From assembly GCA_038531745.1 (NCBI GenBank), contig JBCBBJ010000010.1, forward strand, positions 62,001 through 126,000: a stretch of DNA of 64,000 nt. Direction: 5' to 3'. Source of the stretch: CALLPQ01 sp038531745. Lineage in GTDB: Bacteria; Pseudomonadota; Alphaproteobacteria; Caulobacterales; Parvularculaceae. Every line of letters starts with the position of its first letter. Position 1 is the stretch's first letter. The translations under genes and the position numbers were made by a program. Below, in pieces: positions 44,486 through 53,667 of this stretch. The notes beneath the pieces are model-generated. The model made no database searches. It was not told the DNA's origin and was given only the letters and a program-made list of their open reading frames with translations.

Positions 44486-45268
44486 CTATGCGGGGAAATA
44501 GGTATCGAGCACCGCGCCAACAATTTTTTGGCTGGGTTTTTTACCGGTACCCAGCGCCTCCAGATCAAGGGCGCGGGCGAAAAGCGCCGCCGCAGCAAAA
44601 GTGCAGGGGATATGCCGGGCCGCCCGTTCGGCAATCCGGGCAAGATCGGCGGGACTAAAGGCCAATTGCCGGGCCCGCAGATGGCGCATAATCACCGCCC
44701 GGATCAGCCCTTCGTCGGGCTCGGGCACAACCACGCGGGGCATGGCTTGCATCCGGGTGTAAAGATCTTTTTGGGTGGCTGCCCAATGGGCCGGGTCACC
44801 GCGCCCCACGAGCACGAGGCGCTGGCCCTGTTCACGGGACGCCTCCACCAAATCTAACAATTGGCGCGGCGCGGCGGCAAACCCCTCTGCCTCATCGATA
44901 ATCAGAGCAGCCTTTTCGGCATATTCCAAGGCGGGACGCGCCAGCACGGTGCTGGCGCAAACCAGCAGGGGCGTGCCCTGAGGGTCGTTCGACGCCGGGT
45001 TGGGGCGCCCCAGCCAATCGCGCATCATATGGGCAAGATGGGTTTTGCCGCTGGCCACCGGCCCACATAGAGCAAGCAGCGGCTCAATTGACCCCTGCCA
45101 GGCCTTAAGGGTCGCAATCACCTGTTCGGTCTGGGCGGTGAGAATATAGCTTTCCGACCGGTAGTCGGGCACGCTCGCCGGTTCAAAAAGCGGATATTGG
45201 CGCGGCGCAGGCTGGTCGCCCTCATGATCCCCACCGACCGGCGTGGCCATGCGGTCATCAATACTCAC
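44486..45268 (-). CDS. hdaA: HdaA, regulatory inactivator of DnaA
   Basis: A 260-residue DnaA-paralogue AAA+ protein. Walker A is GPVASGKT at residues 69-76, Walker B is ALIIDEAEGF near residue 118, and the sensor region VVVPEPDEGLIRAV follows. Near the N-terminus QYPLF (24-28) resembles the clamp-binding hexapeptide through which Hda docks to the DNA polymerase beta clamp and promotes ATP hydrolysis by DnaA. Translation starts with GTG 45268, with AAGGAG upstream. It is 74 nt downstream of the DUF2066 gene and precedes ppk. Confidence 0.88.
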   Translation of the reverse strand: MSIDDRMATPVGGDHEGDQPAPRQYPLFEPASVPDYRSESYILTAQTEQVIATLKAWQGSIEPLLALCGPVASGKTHLAHMMRDWLGRPNPASNDPQGTPLLVCASTVLARPALEYAEKAALIIDEAEGFAAAPRQLLDLVEASREQGQRLVLVGRGDPAHWAATQKDLYTRMQAMPRVVVPEPDEGLIRAVIMRHLRARQLAFSPADLARIAERAARHIPCTFAAAALFARALDLEALGTGKKPSQKIVGAVLDTYFPA

Positions 45269-45342
45269 AACCTGTGTGCTCCTTCGTTAGAAATGCATCC
45301 TACCGTTGGGGCGCCCGCGTGCGCGCACCGAGGTCAATTCGA

Positions 45343-47037
45343 TTATTGATTGGTTCCATCATAAGTCGGATTCCGCCCTTGACCTGGCTGTGGTGCTGCG
45401 CCGGGCGACGGCGAAAAGATCGGATTTCCCGTGACCGGATCAACGTCATAATTTGTCGGATAGGCGGTTTGCGGTTGCCGGCCATAGGGTTCATCAACCT
45501 GCCCAAATTGCTGGCGCTGTTGAAACGGCGCGCGCTGCACCCGCGCCGGCACCCGCGCGGCGGTGGCGGGCGTGGCAAGGTTCCACACCGCCTCTTCTAC
45601 CGGGCCATTATTAAACGTCCAAAGGGAGATGCCTTGATTTTCCAGGGCCACCACAAGCTTGCCCGGATCGCCAAAGGACTGGATCGACATTTCCGCCCCC
45701 TCCCGCGACAGATACCGGATTTGCACCGATCCCACCAGCGGGGTGGAGATCAAGGCGAGGCGAATACGCTTCCATTCTTCTAGCGAGCGGAAAAACGCCG
45801 TGGCGCGCAGAACCGTTGCCTGGGAATGGTCGATCAGTGTTTGCGCTTTCCACGATGAAGCGTATTTCGCCACGCTGGCAACGATAGCCCGGTCGGCAAG
45901 CGCGGGAAAATTACCGGAAAGCTCACGCACATAGGCTTCGGCCAAGACATCACCGGGCTCACGCAACGCAGCGCGGGTATCGCGCCCGCCCAATTGTGTC
46001 CCCTGTCCGGCCCCTGCTGCCGAAGACGGGTCCCCAAGCGATGGGGCACCGTCCGCAAGCCGCCCACGGGTACCCTCAATCACGTTATCGAATGCTTCGC
46101 GTGCGGAATAGACCGTTTCATCAGCCGCCAACGCACCGGACTCCCGCAGACCATTGATCAGCCGGACACGGACCTTATCCTCACCATTGGATTGACTAAG
46201 CCGCGCATGGGCCACAATGATTTGCGGCACACCATAGCGGTCGGCGAGGGCGGCCAGACGATCCTGGTCAAGATCAAGCGCCTGGCGTGCGGTCAGGCCC
46301 GCACTGTCTTCAAGATCACCAAGCGGGGCGGTCATGGGGGTCAATTCATTGGATAAAGGCCGCGTCTGCCACGCGCGCAGCCAGGGATTATTCTGCTCCC
46401 ACAAATAAAGCCCGCGATCGGTTTGCAAGACCGGTAGAACCAATGCGGTGCGGGTTTGGGTTTCCGAATAGGGCAAGCTGGCATTGATCAACAGATTTCG
46501 GGTTTCATCGGGCTTGAACCGATAGGTGATGAAAGCGCGATAGGTGGTGGGCGCACTTTTCTCGTCATAAACTTCAAAGCTCTGCTCCAAACGGCGCAGG
46601 GCGTCATCATCAAGTGTGATTGCTGATTTTCCCGGCAGGGCATTCCCGGCGATCCCGCCCAGCGATTGGGTTGCGGGTATTTGCCCACCCGGCAGCGGCC
46701 CATCCTTGTACGGATCGTCCTGATAGGGATTTTCGATTGCCTCAAAACCCTCGGACTTTGGCGCTGGTTGCTGGCGCCCCAGTCGGGGCAGATAGCCCCA
46801 ATCTTCCTTTGGGGTCAGGCGGCGCAACAAAATGTCCATGGCCTGGCGCCGACCATCGCGTTCGGCATTTTGTTTTGCGGCAATTGCACTGTCCGCCTGC
46901 GCGCTGACGGGCACACGCGCCACCACAAAAACCTTGTCATTGGCGCGCGCCTTTGCGGCCCAAGGGCCAAAAAGGCCAAATGCCAGCACAAGCACCGCAA
47001 GCGTGCTTCGACAAAAAACAGATACAGGATAGGTCAC
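45343..47037 (-). CDS. DUF2066-domain exported protein
   Basis: A 564-residue protein with a signal peptide (MTYPVSVFCRS, then a hydrophobic core ending KARA). The DUF2066 core is recognisable from ARVPVSAQADSAIAAKQNAE through RRQAMDILLRRLT, and again later in the FEVYDEKSAPTTYRAFITYRF stretch. The C-terminal tail of about 80 residues is rich in proline, glutamine and glycine and looks disordered. Start codon is GTG. The family is uncharacterised and typically sits upstream of hdaA in alphaproteobacteria, so co-expression with hdaA is expected, while a functional link is unknown. Confidence 0.82.
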   Translation of the reverse strand: MTYPVSVFCRSTLAVLVLAFGLFGPWAAKARANDKVFVVARVPVSAQADSAIAAKQNAERDGRRQAMDILLRRLTPKEDWGYLPRLGRQQPAPKSEGFEAIENPYQDDPYKDGPLPGGQIPATQSLGGIAGNALPGKSAITLDDDALRRLEQSFEVYDEKSAPTTYRAFITYRFKPDETRNLLINASLPYSETQTRTALVLPVLQTDRGLYLWEQNNPWLRAWQTRPLSNELTPMTAPLGDLEDSAGLTARQALDLDQDRLAALADRYGVPQIIVAHARLSQSNGEDKVRVRLINGLRESGALAADETVYSAREAFDNVIEGTRGRLADGAPSLGDPSSAAGAGQGTQLGGRDTRAALREPGDVLAEAYVRELSGNFPALADRAIVASVAKYASSWKAQTLIDHSQATVLRATAFFRSLEEWKRIRLALISTPLVGSVQIRYLSREGAEMSIQSFGDPGKLVVALENQGISLWTFNNGPVEEAVWNLATPATAARVPARVQRAPFQQRQQFGQVDEPYGRQPQTAYPTNYDVDPVTGNPIFSPSPGAAPQPGQGRNPTYDGTNQ

Positions 47038-47425
47038 CGCGCTGATTGTCCTCTCGCTAAACCATGGTCAGAGCATCAAAACGCCCCGCCTTTCTGAGAT
47101 CAGCATAGCCCGGTTGGCCCCCTCTGGGTAGCCGGTCCAAAGGAAGTTCATCCGGGGCGCTTTCATTGACACAACGTCAGCGTTCGCTGAACCGGATTAA
47201 GGGCGCCAATGGGCACCATCGGGCACCTTTGGGCCATTCAAATGATCAGGACGGCCGTGTTCCCGAAATTGCTTCACTTGTCACCTTTCGATGGGCTTTC
47301 AACACGCAGGTTTACAGGCGTTGGGCTCGTCATTCGTTCAACTGATCAGCTACCAACCCCGATGGTTTTCGCGGGTCCGCAGCGCACCCATTGCGAAACG
47401 TAAAAGGCATGCGTAGAGACGAACC
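47038..47425. other. divergent intergenic region upstream of purM
   Basis: About 390 nt between the DUF2066 gene and purM. It contains short direct repeats of the GGGCACC type near 47215-47230 but no hairpin, RNA or protein-like frame that I can name. It should contain the promoters of both operons. Confidence 0.4.
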
Positions 47426-48484
47426 ATGAGCAGCACGTCCTCCCCTGAAACACCCCGTATCCCAAAGGCGGAAGACAACGCCGGAGAGGCCTATCGCCAG
47501 GCTGGCGTGGATGTTGATGCCGGGGAGGCCCTGGTCCAGCGGCTAAAGCCATTGGCCAAATCGACCTCGCGCCCGGGCGCCGGGGGCGATCTAGGCGGGT
47601 TTGGCGGTCTTTTTGACCTAAAAGCCACCGGTTTTGCCGATCCGGTGCTTGTGTCCGGTACCGATGGGGTTGGGACGAAACTAAAAGTCGCGATTGAAAC
47701 CGGGATTCACCACACCGTGGGCATCGATCTGGTTGCCATGTGCGTCAATGATGTTCTAGCGCAAGGGGCAGAGCCCCTGTTTTTCCTTGACTATTTCGCT
47801 ACCGGAACGCTTGATATCGAAACTGCCGCCACGGTTATTGAGGGCATTGCTGACGGGTGCCGCCAGGCCGGATGCGCGCTGATCGGCGGCGAAACCGCCG
47901 AAATGCCCGGCATGTATGGCCAAGGGGATTATGACCTTGCAGGCTTTTGCGTTGGCGCCGTGGAGCGCGGCAATATCCTGCCCCGGCCAGCGGAGATTGG
48001 CGATGTCCTCATCGGCCTGCCATCCGATGGTCTCCACGCCAATGGGTTTTCGCTGGTCCGCAAAATTATCGCCGATCAAGGGTTAGATTTTGCGCAGGCG
48101 GCGCCCTTTGCCCCCACCGAAAAGCTTGGCGCACTGTTGCTGCAACCCACACGCATTTATGTGAAAGCCCTGCTGCCGCATTTATCTGCACACGGCATGC
48201 GCGGCTTTGCCCATATTACGGGTGGCGGGCTCACCGATAATATTCCGCGGGTGCTGCCCGCCGGCATGGCAGCATCACTCTGCGATACCGCACTTACCCT
48301 GCCGCCGCTTTTTGAATGGCTGCAAGATGCGGGGCGCCTCGACATGCCAACCATGCGGCGCACCTTTAACTGCGGTATTGGCGGCGTTCTTGTGGTGGCG
48401 GAGGCGGCAGCCACACCGATCATGGACGCGCTGATGGCCGCTGGCGAGGCGCCGCGCCTGATCGGCGACGTGGTTGCGGCTTAA
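47426..48484 (+). CDS. purM: phosphoribosylformylglycinamidine cyclo-ligase (AIR synthetase)
   Basis: A 352-residue enzyme of purine synthesis that closes the imidazole ring of AIR with ATP. The family blocks are present: EAYRQAGVDVDAGEALVQRL at the N-terminus, LVSGTDGVGTKLKVA (about 75), DLVAMCVNDVLAQGAEPLFFLDY (about 103) and ITGGGLTDNIPRVLP (about 270). It is followed 20 nt later by purN, the standard alphaproteobacterial pair, and is divergent from the DUF2066-hdaA operon. Confidence 0.97.
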   Translation: MSSTSSPETPRIPKAEDNAGEAYRQAGVDVDAGEALVQRLKPLAKSTSRPGAGGDLGGFGGLFDLKATGFADPVLVSGTDGVGTKLKVAIETGIHHTVGIDLVAMCVNDVLAQGAEPLFFLDYFATGTLDIETAATVIEGIADGCRQAGCALIGGETAEMPGMYGQGDYDLAGFCVGAVERGNILPRPAEIGDVLIGLPSDGLHANGFSLVRKIIADQGLDFAQAAPFAPTEKLGALLLQPTRIYVKALLPHLSAHGMRGFAHITGGGLTDNIPRVLPAGMAASLCDTALTLPPLFEWLQDAGRLDMPTMRRTFNCGIGGVLVVAEAAATPIMDALMAAGEAPRLIGDVVAA

Positions 48485-48504
48485 ACACCGGGGAAAACGG
48501 ACCA

Positions 48505-49119
48505 ATGCAGGCTCCATTAGAGGCGCAAAAATTACGCGTTGGCGTTCTAATATCCGGGCGCGGATCAAACCTGAAAGCACTTATTCAGGCGGCGTCGGCT
48601 GATACATATCCGGCTGAAATCGTCTGTGTCTTGTCAAACCGTGCCGATGCCGCTGGCCTTAACCATGCCCGGGGGGCCAATATCCCCGCCCTGGCCATTC
48701 CGCACAAAGACTTTGATGACCGGGCAGCGTTTGAGCGAGCCCTGACCCGGGCATTGACCGAACACGCCGTTGATCTGGTGTGTCTTGCCGGGTTTATGCG
48801 GTTGTTATCGGGAGAATTTGTCCGCCATTGGCAGGGGCGGCTCGTCAATATCCATCCCTCTCTCTTGCCCGCCTATAAGGGCCTTGATGTGCATCGCCGG
48901 ATGATCGAGGACGCCGCAAAGACTGCCGGGTGCACCGTCCATTATGTGACCGAAGATATGGATGCGGGGCCGATCATCGACCAGCGCGCGGTCCCCATCC
49001 TAGCCGATGATACGCCCGATAGCCTGGCGGCGCGTATCCTGACCGAGGAACATCGTCTTTACCCTGATTGTGTGCGGATGATTGCCGAGGGCAAGGCTCC
49101 TTTTGTGCGGGGTTCCTGA
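48505..49119 (+). CDS. purN: phosphoribosylglycinamide formyltransferase
   Basis: A 204-residue GAR transformylase using 10-formyl-tetrahydrofolate in the third step of purine synthesis. VGVLISGRGSNLKALI (about 12-28) binds the phosphoribosyl group, LVNIHPSLLPAYKG (about 113-126) holds the catalytic asparagine and histidine, and DMDAGPII (about 151-158) the catalytic aspartate. A GGGG/GGA ribosome-binding site precedes the ATG. Coupled with purM. Confidence 0.97.
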   Translation: MQAPLEAQKLRVGVLISGRGSNLKALIQAASADTYPAEIVCVLSNRADAAGLNHARGANIPALAIPHKDFDDRAAFERALTRALTEHAVDLVCLAGFMRLLSGEFVRHWQGRLVNIHPSLLPAYKGLDVHRRMIEDAAKTAGCTVHYVTEDMDAGPIIDQRAVPILADDTPDSLAARILTEEHRLYPDCVRMIAEGKAPFVRGS

Positions 49120-49173
49120 ATGATAGGCCTCGCGGTTAATCATTGAAATGGTGTATTTCGGAAACTCCTGCGC

Positions 49174-50175
49174 ATGACCGTCCGTGAGCTGATCGTCCTC
49201 ATCATTATGTGCCTCGTCTGGGGGTTTCATTTTGTGGTGATCAAGCTTGCGGTTGCCGATATACCGCCGCTCTTTTATGCCGCCATCCGCATGTCGTTCT
49301 TGACGCTTTTGCTCTGCCCGTTTTTGCGCTGGCGATCCGGGCAAATGGTTCGGGTATTTGCAGCGGGTTTGTGCCTTGGCGGGCTCAATTATGCGTTTAT
49401 GTTTTCCGGGCTTGCCAGAGCCCCGGCATCGGCGGCAGCGTTGGGGCTGGAGCTTTATGTGCCGTTTGCAACCATTTTGGCCGTCTTGTTTTTGGGCGAC
49501 AAGGTTGGCCTACGCCGCGGGGTAGGCATCTGTCTGTCTTTTGTGGGCGTGGCAGTAATCGCCATTGGCTCCAGCCCCGCTGACATGGCGAGTGACCCGG
49601 CGCGCGACGGGGCAGCAAGTTTAAGCAATGACACCATGCGGCTTGGCATCGGGCTGATCACGCTCACCGCCATGGCCGAGGCAATTGGCGCGGTGCTGGT
49701 CAAATCGATCCGTGGTCTGACGCCGCTTCAATTGCTGGCCTGGTTTGCGCTCGTTGGAAATGTGGTCTTGTGGCCGGCGAGCCTAACCCTTGAACCAGGC
49801 GCCGTCGCCAGCGCGGGGTCCGGTCCTCTCCTCAAACTCATTGGAGCTATTTTGTATTCTGCGCTTGGCGCGTCACTGATCGGCCATGCGAGCTATTACT
49901 GGCTGTTGCAACGCTTGCCGATTTCCCTCGTCGCGCCCAGCGGTTTGCTGACGACGGTCCTCGCGGTTGTCTTTGCCATCCTTTTCCTCGGCGAGCGGTT
50001 GACGGTGGCCGTGATGATCGGTGGGCTCCTCGTGCTCATTGGCGTTGCGATTATTCTGGCGCGCAATTCGCACCGCGCGCCTATGAACGCGCGGCCCATC
50101 AAGACCACCCTTGCAGCTAATGATAGGGTCGTAACGCCCAAAGATCCAACGCGCGCAGATACCGGCGGGACTTGA
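49174..50175 (+). CDS. DMT-superfamily (EamA) permease
   Basis: A 333-residue protein with ten predicted helices in two EamA halves (about 5-140 and 160-300), beginning LIVLIIMCLVWGFHFVVIKLA, the typical W-G-x-x-F start. Such carriers export amino acids or metabolites. A polar C-terminal tail of about 35 residues follows the last helix. It starts 54 nt after purN on the same strand but is not a known purine gene. Substrate unknown. Confidence 0.85.
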   Translation: MTVRELIVLIIMCLVWGFHFVVIKLAVADIPPLFYAAIRMSFLTLLLCPFLRWRSGQMVRVFAAGLCLGGLNYAFMFSGLARAPASAAALGLELYVPFATILAVLFLGDKVGLRRGVGICLSFVGVAVIAIGSSPADMASDPARDGAASLSNDTMRLGIGLITLTAMAEAIGAVLVKSIRGLTPLQLLAWFALVGNVVLWPASLTLEPGAVASAGSGPLLKLIGAILYSALGASLIGHASYYWLLQRLPISLVAPSGLLTTVLAVVFAILFLGERLTVAVMIGGLLVLIGVAIILARNSHRAPMNARPIKTTLAANDRVVTPKDPTRADTGGT

Positions 50176-50206
50176 TTCCCCGCGCGCACTGTATCACCAC
50201 AGAGTG

Positions 50207-50908
50207 ATGGCTTTGCTCACCCACCCTTCGCCCAATTTTAATGATCGCCCGGACGGTACGTCCATCGATATGGTGATCCTGCATTATACGGGCATGCGGT
50301 CTGGCGGTGCGGCCCTGGAACGGCTTTGCGATAGGGCTGCCCAAGTGTCGGCCCATTATCTCGTCGAAGAAGATGGCACCTGCCATAGCCTTGTTGCGGA
50401 GGAAAAGCGCGCCTGGCATGCGGGCCTATCCAGCTGGCAAGGGATCAGCAATCTCAACGACCAATCCATCGGCATCGAAATCGTCAATCCCGGTCACGAA
50501 TGGGGGTACACGGCCTTTCCTGCCGCACAGATTGAGGCTGTTTTTACCTTGCTGCGTGAAATCAAGGACCGCCACCAGATCAAGCCGACCCGTATTCTCG
50601 GTCACTCTGATGTTGCCCCCGGCCGTAAGGAGGACCCCGGCGAGAAATTCCCATGGGATCGTCTGTCTGCAGAGGGTTTGGCCATCGGCACCTTCCAGGG
50701 TGGTTTCGATGCGTCGGGCGAGGATGCGCTGAGCTATAGCGAAGCGATCCTTAGCCTGCGCGATATCGGCTATGACGTGCCCGACAATCACCACGCCGCC
50801 GCCGTCCTCGCCTTTCAACGCCGGTTCTGCCCCGCAGCCCTGGGCCAGGGGATCAACCCGCTGACCAAAGCGGCCATCGAATGGGCGAAACGTAAATTTG
50901 CACCTTGA
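50207..50908 (+). CDS. N-acetylmuramoyl-L-alanine amidase, AmiD/AmpD type
   Basis: A 233-residue amidase_2 enzyme that cuts the amide between MurNAc and L-alanine in peptidoglycan or muropeptides. Zinc ligands are seen in VILHYTG near residue 24 and RILGHSDVAPGRKEDPG near residue 130. The C-terminal 70 residues resemble a peptidoglycan-binding domain (HHAAAVLAFQRRF). No signal peptide is visible, so a cytoplasmic recycling (AmpD) role is possible. ATG 50207 is used; a GTG one codon upstream is equally possible. Confidence 0.88.
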   Translation: MALLTHPSPNFNDRPDGTSIDMVILHYTGMRSGGAALERLCDRAAQVSAHYLVEEDGTCHSLVAEEKRAWHAGLSSWQGISNLNDQSIGIEIVNPGHEWGYTAFPAAQIEAVFTLLREIKDRHQIKPTRILGHSDVAPGRKEDPGEKFPWDRLSAEGLAIGTFQGGFDASGEDALSYSEAILSLRDIGYDVPDNHHAAAVLAFQRRFCPAALGQGINPLTKAAIEWAKRKFAP

Positions 50909-50938
50909 TATACCGTATACAACCCATAGGACGCCGCC

Positions 50939-51553
50939 ATGATCCCCTCCTTTATGGTCATTGATGACTTTCTGGAAAATGCCGAGGACTTACGCGCCAT
51001 GGCCAAGACCATGGATTTTCCGGAACTGGAAGTCGATACGGCATACCCTGGCCGTAACTCAGTTCAGCGGATCAATATTCCGGGATTGGAAGATCAGGTC
51101 TCCCGTCTGGTTCATACGCCCTTGAAACCCAAAGCCGGTTCAGGGCATGCGCGATTTCGTCTAACCCTTGCCGGTGACGAGGGCATCGCAGACATCCACA
51201 TCGACGATAGTCACTGGTCGGGGATTTATTTTCTGTCTCGGCCAGAGGATTGTATGGGCGGTACGGAGTTTTATCGACACCTGCCCACGGGGACCGACAG
51301 AGCCCTCACCGAGCCGGAAGACATCCACAAACTGGGCGCCAGCAGTCGTCAAGAAGCCAATCAGATCTTCAACGACATCCTGTTGAACGATTCCAAAGAC
51401 CGGTCTAAGTGGGAAAAAATCATGGATATCCCCATGCAGTTTAACCGCCTGATCCTGTTCAGACCGTGGTTCTGGCACACCGCCGGGCCGGGCTTTGGCC
51501 ACGACTTTGATAGCGGACGCCTTGTCTATCTGCTCTTTTTTGATCAGGCCTGA
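50939..51553 (+). CDS. DUF6445-family protein, 2OG-Fe(II) oxygenase-like
   Basis: A 204-residue protein starting IPSFMVIDDFLENAEDLRAMA, as DUF6445 proteins do. A possible metal triad comes from HIDD near residue 85 and from the FWHTAGPGFG histidine near residue 180, with an arginine at the end (DSGRLVYLLFF) that could bind 2-oxoglutarate. The overall pattern resembles a double-stranded beta-helix oxygenase. Substrate unknown; members are often found near tailoring or heme-related genes elsewhere, but here the neighbours are an amidase gene and rnpB. Oxygenase activity is inference. Confidence 0.7.
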   Translation: MIPSFMVIDDFLENAEDLRAMAKTMDFPELEVDTAYPGRNSVQRINIPGLEDQVSRLVHTPLKPKAGSGHARFRLTLAGDEGIADIHIDDSHWSGIYFLSRPEDCMGGTEFYRHLPTGTDRALTEPEDIHKLGASSRQEANQIFNDILLNDSKDRSKWEKIMDIPMQFNRLILFRPWFWHTAGPGFGHDFDSGRLVYLLFFDQA

Positions 51554-51611
51554 TGAGCCTGACCAAAAGTCGATCTGTCTTGACTTGTTTTAGATCGATG
51601 CGCACACCAAG

Positions 51612-51988
51612 ACGGTCAGTCGGCCGGGTGATCGCACCTTTTGGGTGAGGAAAGTCCGGGCTCCATACGGGAACGGTGCCGGATAACGTTCGGCCGTGGT
51701 CTTCGGGCCGCGAGGGAAAGCGCCGCAGAAAACAAACCGCCACACCTGTGGTAAGGGTGAAAAGGTGCGGTAAGAGCGCACCGCGTCGCTGGTAACAGCG
51801 ATGGCAGGGCAAGCCCCACCGGGAGCAAAACCGAATAGGAGCTGTGCGCCCCATCCGGGCAGGCCTTCCGTAGGCTGAGCAGCTCGGGTTGGTTGCTAGA
51901 GCAGGCTCGCAAGAGACTGCCCAGATGAATGATCGCCAAGGCATGCCCTGCATGCTGAACAGAACCCGGCTTACAGGCCGACTGGTTT
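51612..51988 (+). ncRNA. rnpB: RNase P RNA (class A, alphaproteobacterial)
   Basis: The catalytic RNA of RNase P, which matures the 5' ends of tRNAs. The conserved core GAGGAAAGTCCGGGCTCC is present at 51649-51666, the internal ACAGAA-type segment (AACAGAACCCGGCTTACAGG) near the 3' end, and the two ends pair as P1: CAGTCGGCC (51617-51625) with GGCCGACTG (51976-51984). A seven-T run starts at 51986. TTGACT at 51580 could be the -35 of the promoter, but no good -10 follows. The length of about 375 nt is normal. It lies in a gap between the DUF6445 and thioesterase genes. Confidence 0.95.
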
Positions 51989-51992
51989 TTTT
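51985..51992 (+). terminator. rnpB: T-run ending rnpB
   Basis: Seven consecutive T (51986-51992) follow the closing P1 helix of RNase P RNA, so the P1 stem itself can serve as the terminator hairpin. Confidence 0.6.
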
Positions 51993-52015
51993 GGGGTAAG
52001 GGAGCGTGTTCACCC

Positions 52016-52537
52016 ATGACGATGCCGCCGGTTTTTGACAATAGTGCCCTTACGCCGCTCCCGGCCACCAAAAGCCCCTCGCAAGATGAAAAATGGCTAG
52101 GTGAAACATGGTCCCGCACGCCGGGCTATGTGGGCACGGTTACGGCGACAGCGGCGCATATCGACGGCTTTGGACATGTGAATAATATGGTCTATCCCCT
52201 GTGGGCCATGGAAGCGGCCTGGCACCACTCGGCTGCCCTTGGCTTTCCCTTTGAGCGATTCCAGACCATGGGCACCGGCTTTGTAATCTCAACCCATGAG
52301 TTTTCTTATAAGGTCCCGGTACTGAAAGGTCAGACCGTGCATGTGGCAACCTGGATTGCCAGAAATGACGGGCGCTTGCGTCTGACCCGCGCCTTTGAGA
52401 TGCGGCTTGCCGATTGCGGTACCCTCGTCTTTACCGGCGAGACATTGTTTATTTCCATTGATATGCAAACCGGTAAGCCGATACGCATGCCCCGCGCTTT
52501 TGCACAAGCCTATGCCGTTGCCGACCGGCAGGCCTGA
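52016..52537 (+). CDS. 4HBT-type acyl-CoA thioesterase
   Basis: A 173-residue hotdog-fold protein. After a 40-residue variable leader comes the core AAHIDGFGHVNNMVYPLWAMEAAWHH (about 45-70), where Asp50 aligns with the catalytic Asp in the DxxGHVNN motif of 4-hydroxybenzoyl-CoA thioesterase-like proteins. FSYKVPVLKGQTVHVATWI follows. GGGAGCG is 10 nt before ATG 52016. It likely cleaves an acyl-CoA; which one is unclear. Converges with trhO. Confidence 0.82.
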   Translation: MTMPPVFDNSALTPLPATKSPSQDEKWLGETWSRTPGYVGTVTATAAHIDGFGHVNNMVYPLWAMEAAWHHSAALGFPFERFQTMGTGFVISTHEFSYKVPVLKGQTVHVATWIARNDGRLRLTRAFEMRLADCGTLVFTGETLFISIDMQTGKPIRMPRAFAQAYAVADRQA

Positions 52538-52564
52538 TAATACGGTACCCGGACGGTAAGTGCG

Positions 52565-53524
52565 TTAATCATCGCGTTCATCCGTAGACGCTGCATCAGT
52601 ATCGCTATCAGCATACACCTTGCCCATATGCGGTTCGTTGCGGGCCTTTGCGAGGTCAATCTGAAGCTGACGTTGGGCAAAACGGATTTTCTGATCAATG
52701 CTGCTCTCAGCGTGGCATTTGGGGCAGGACACACCCTTCACATAAAAGGGCGAGGTCATCTCCTCTGGGCGCAGGGGCATCCGGCAGGCATGGCACATAT
52801 CATGGGTACCGGGTTCCAGATCGTGTGTGACGGAAACCCGGTGATCAAACACGAAGCACTCGCCTTCCCATAGGCTTTGCGGTTCGGGTATTGTCTCAAG
52901 ATAGTTCAGTATACCTCCTTTCAGGTGATAAACCTCCCCCATCCCCTCATCCAGTAGCAGGGACGTTGCTTTTTCACAGCGGATACCGCCAGTGCAAAAC
53001 ATCGCGATTCTACGCCCCGCCAGGTGCGCGCGGTTTTTTTCGACCCAGGCGGGAAAGTCGCGAAAAGATGTTGTTTGGGGGTCGATGGCATTTTTGAAAG
53101 AACCCACGGCAACCTCAAACCGGTTGCGCGTATCAATCACAAGAACGTCGGGGTCGCTAATCAACTCGTTCCACGCCTCTGGTGCCACATGGGTGCCCAC
53201 ACGGTCCGCCGGGCGCACCGACGGGACGCCCATGGACACAATTTCCTTTTTGACGCGTACTTTGAGCCGATAAAAAGGATCGCGGTCGTGGAAACTTTCC
53301 TTGTGAGGCATGGCGGCGCAACCGGGGAGCGCGCGCAAAGCGCCGAGCATTTTGTCGATCCCGGCGCGGGGGCCGGCAATGGTGCCATTAACCCCTTCGC
53401 TGGCTAGCAGAATGGTGCCGGTCACCGCTTCGCCAAGACCCAGCGCCGTGAGCCCCGCCTGATAATCGGCGCTATCAGGCAAGTCGGTAAATTGATAAAA
53501 AGCGGCAATAACAAATGCAGACAT
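52565..53524 (-). CDS. trhO: tRNA uridine-34 hydroxylase (rhodanese-like)
   Basis: A 319-residue TrhO/YceA-type protein that hydroxylates uridine 34 of certain tRNAs to 5-hydroxyuridine with oxygen. Part 1 is the N-terminal acylphosphatase-like fold (GTILLASEGVNGTIAG, about 36-51). Part 2 is the rhodanese domain with the active cysteine in MFCTGGIRCEKA near residue 180. A C-terminal zinc-like region with two CxxC motifs (MCHACRMPL, CPKCHAE) follows. Start ATG 53524 has no strong ribosome-binding site. Confidence 0.92.
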   Translation of the reverse strand: MSAFVIAAFYQFTDLPDSADYQAGLTALGLGEAVTGTILLASEGVNGTIAGPRAGIDKMLGALRALPGCAAMPHKESFHDRDPFYRLKVRVKKEIVSMGVPSVRPADRVGTHVAPEAWNELISDPDVLVIDTRNRFEVAVGSFKNAIDPQTTSFRDFPAWVEKNRAHLAGRRIAMFCTGGIRCEKATSLLLDEGMGEVYHLKGGILNYLETIPEPQSLWEGECFVFDHRVSVTHDLEPGTHDMCHACRMPLRPEEMTSPFYVKGVSCPKCHAESSIDQKIRFAQRQLQIDLAKARNEPHMGKVYADSDTDAASTDERDD

Positions 53525-53667
53525 GGGTTCAGGCTCAATTCAAGACATAGGACGTATCGCTCCCTATAGAAATGAAAGCCACCGCTGGCAAATGGCCCCG
53601 CCTTGTGCACGCTAACGGCGTGCCCCCGGCCCCTCGACGAATGGCTGCCAGGGCGTTAGGTCGAGCA

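Noticed and set aside
43041..44658. Long plus-strand open frames opposite ppk
   Set aside because: The minus-strand ppk is unmistakable; antisense products are Arg/Ser-rich with no family features.
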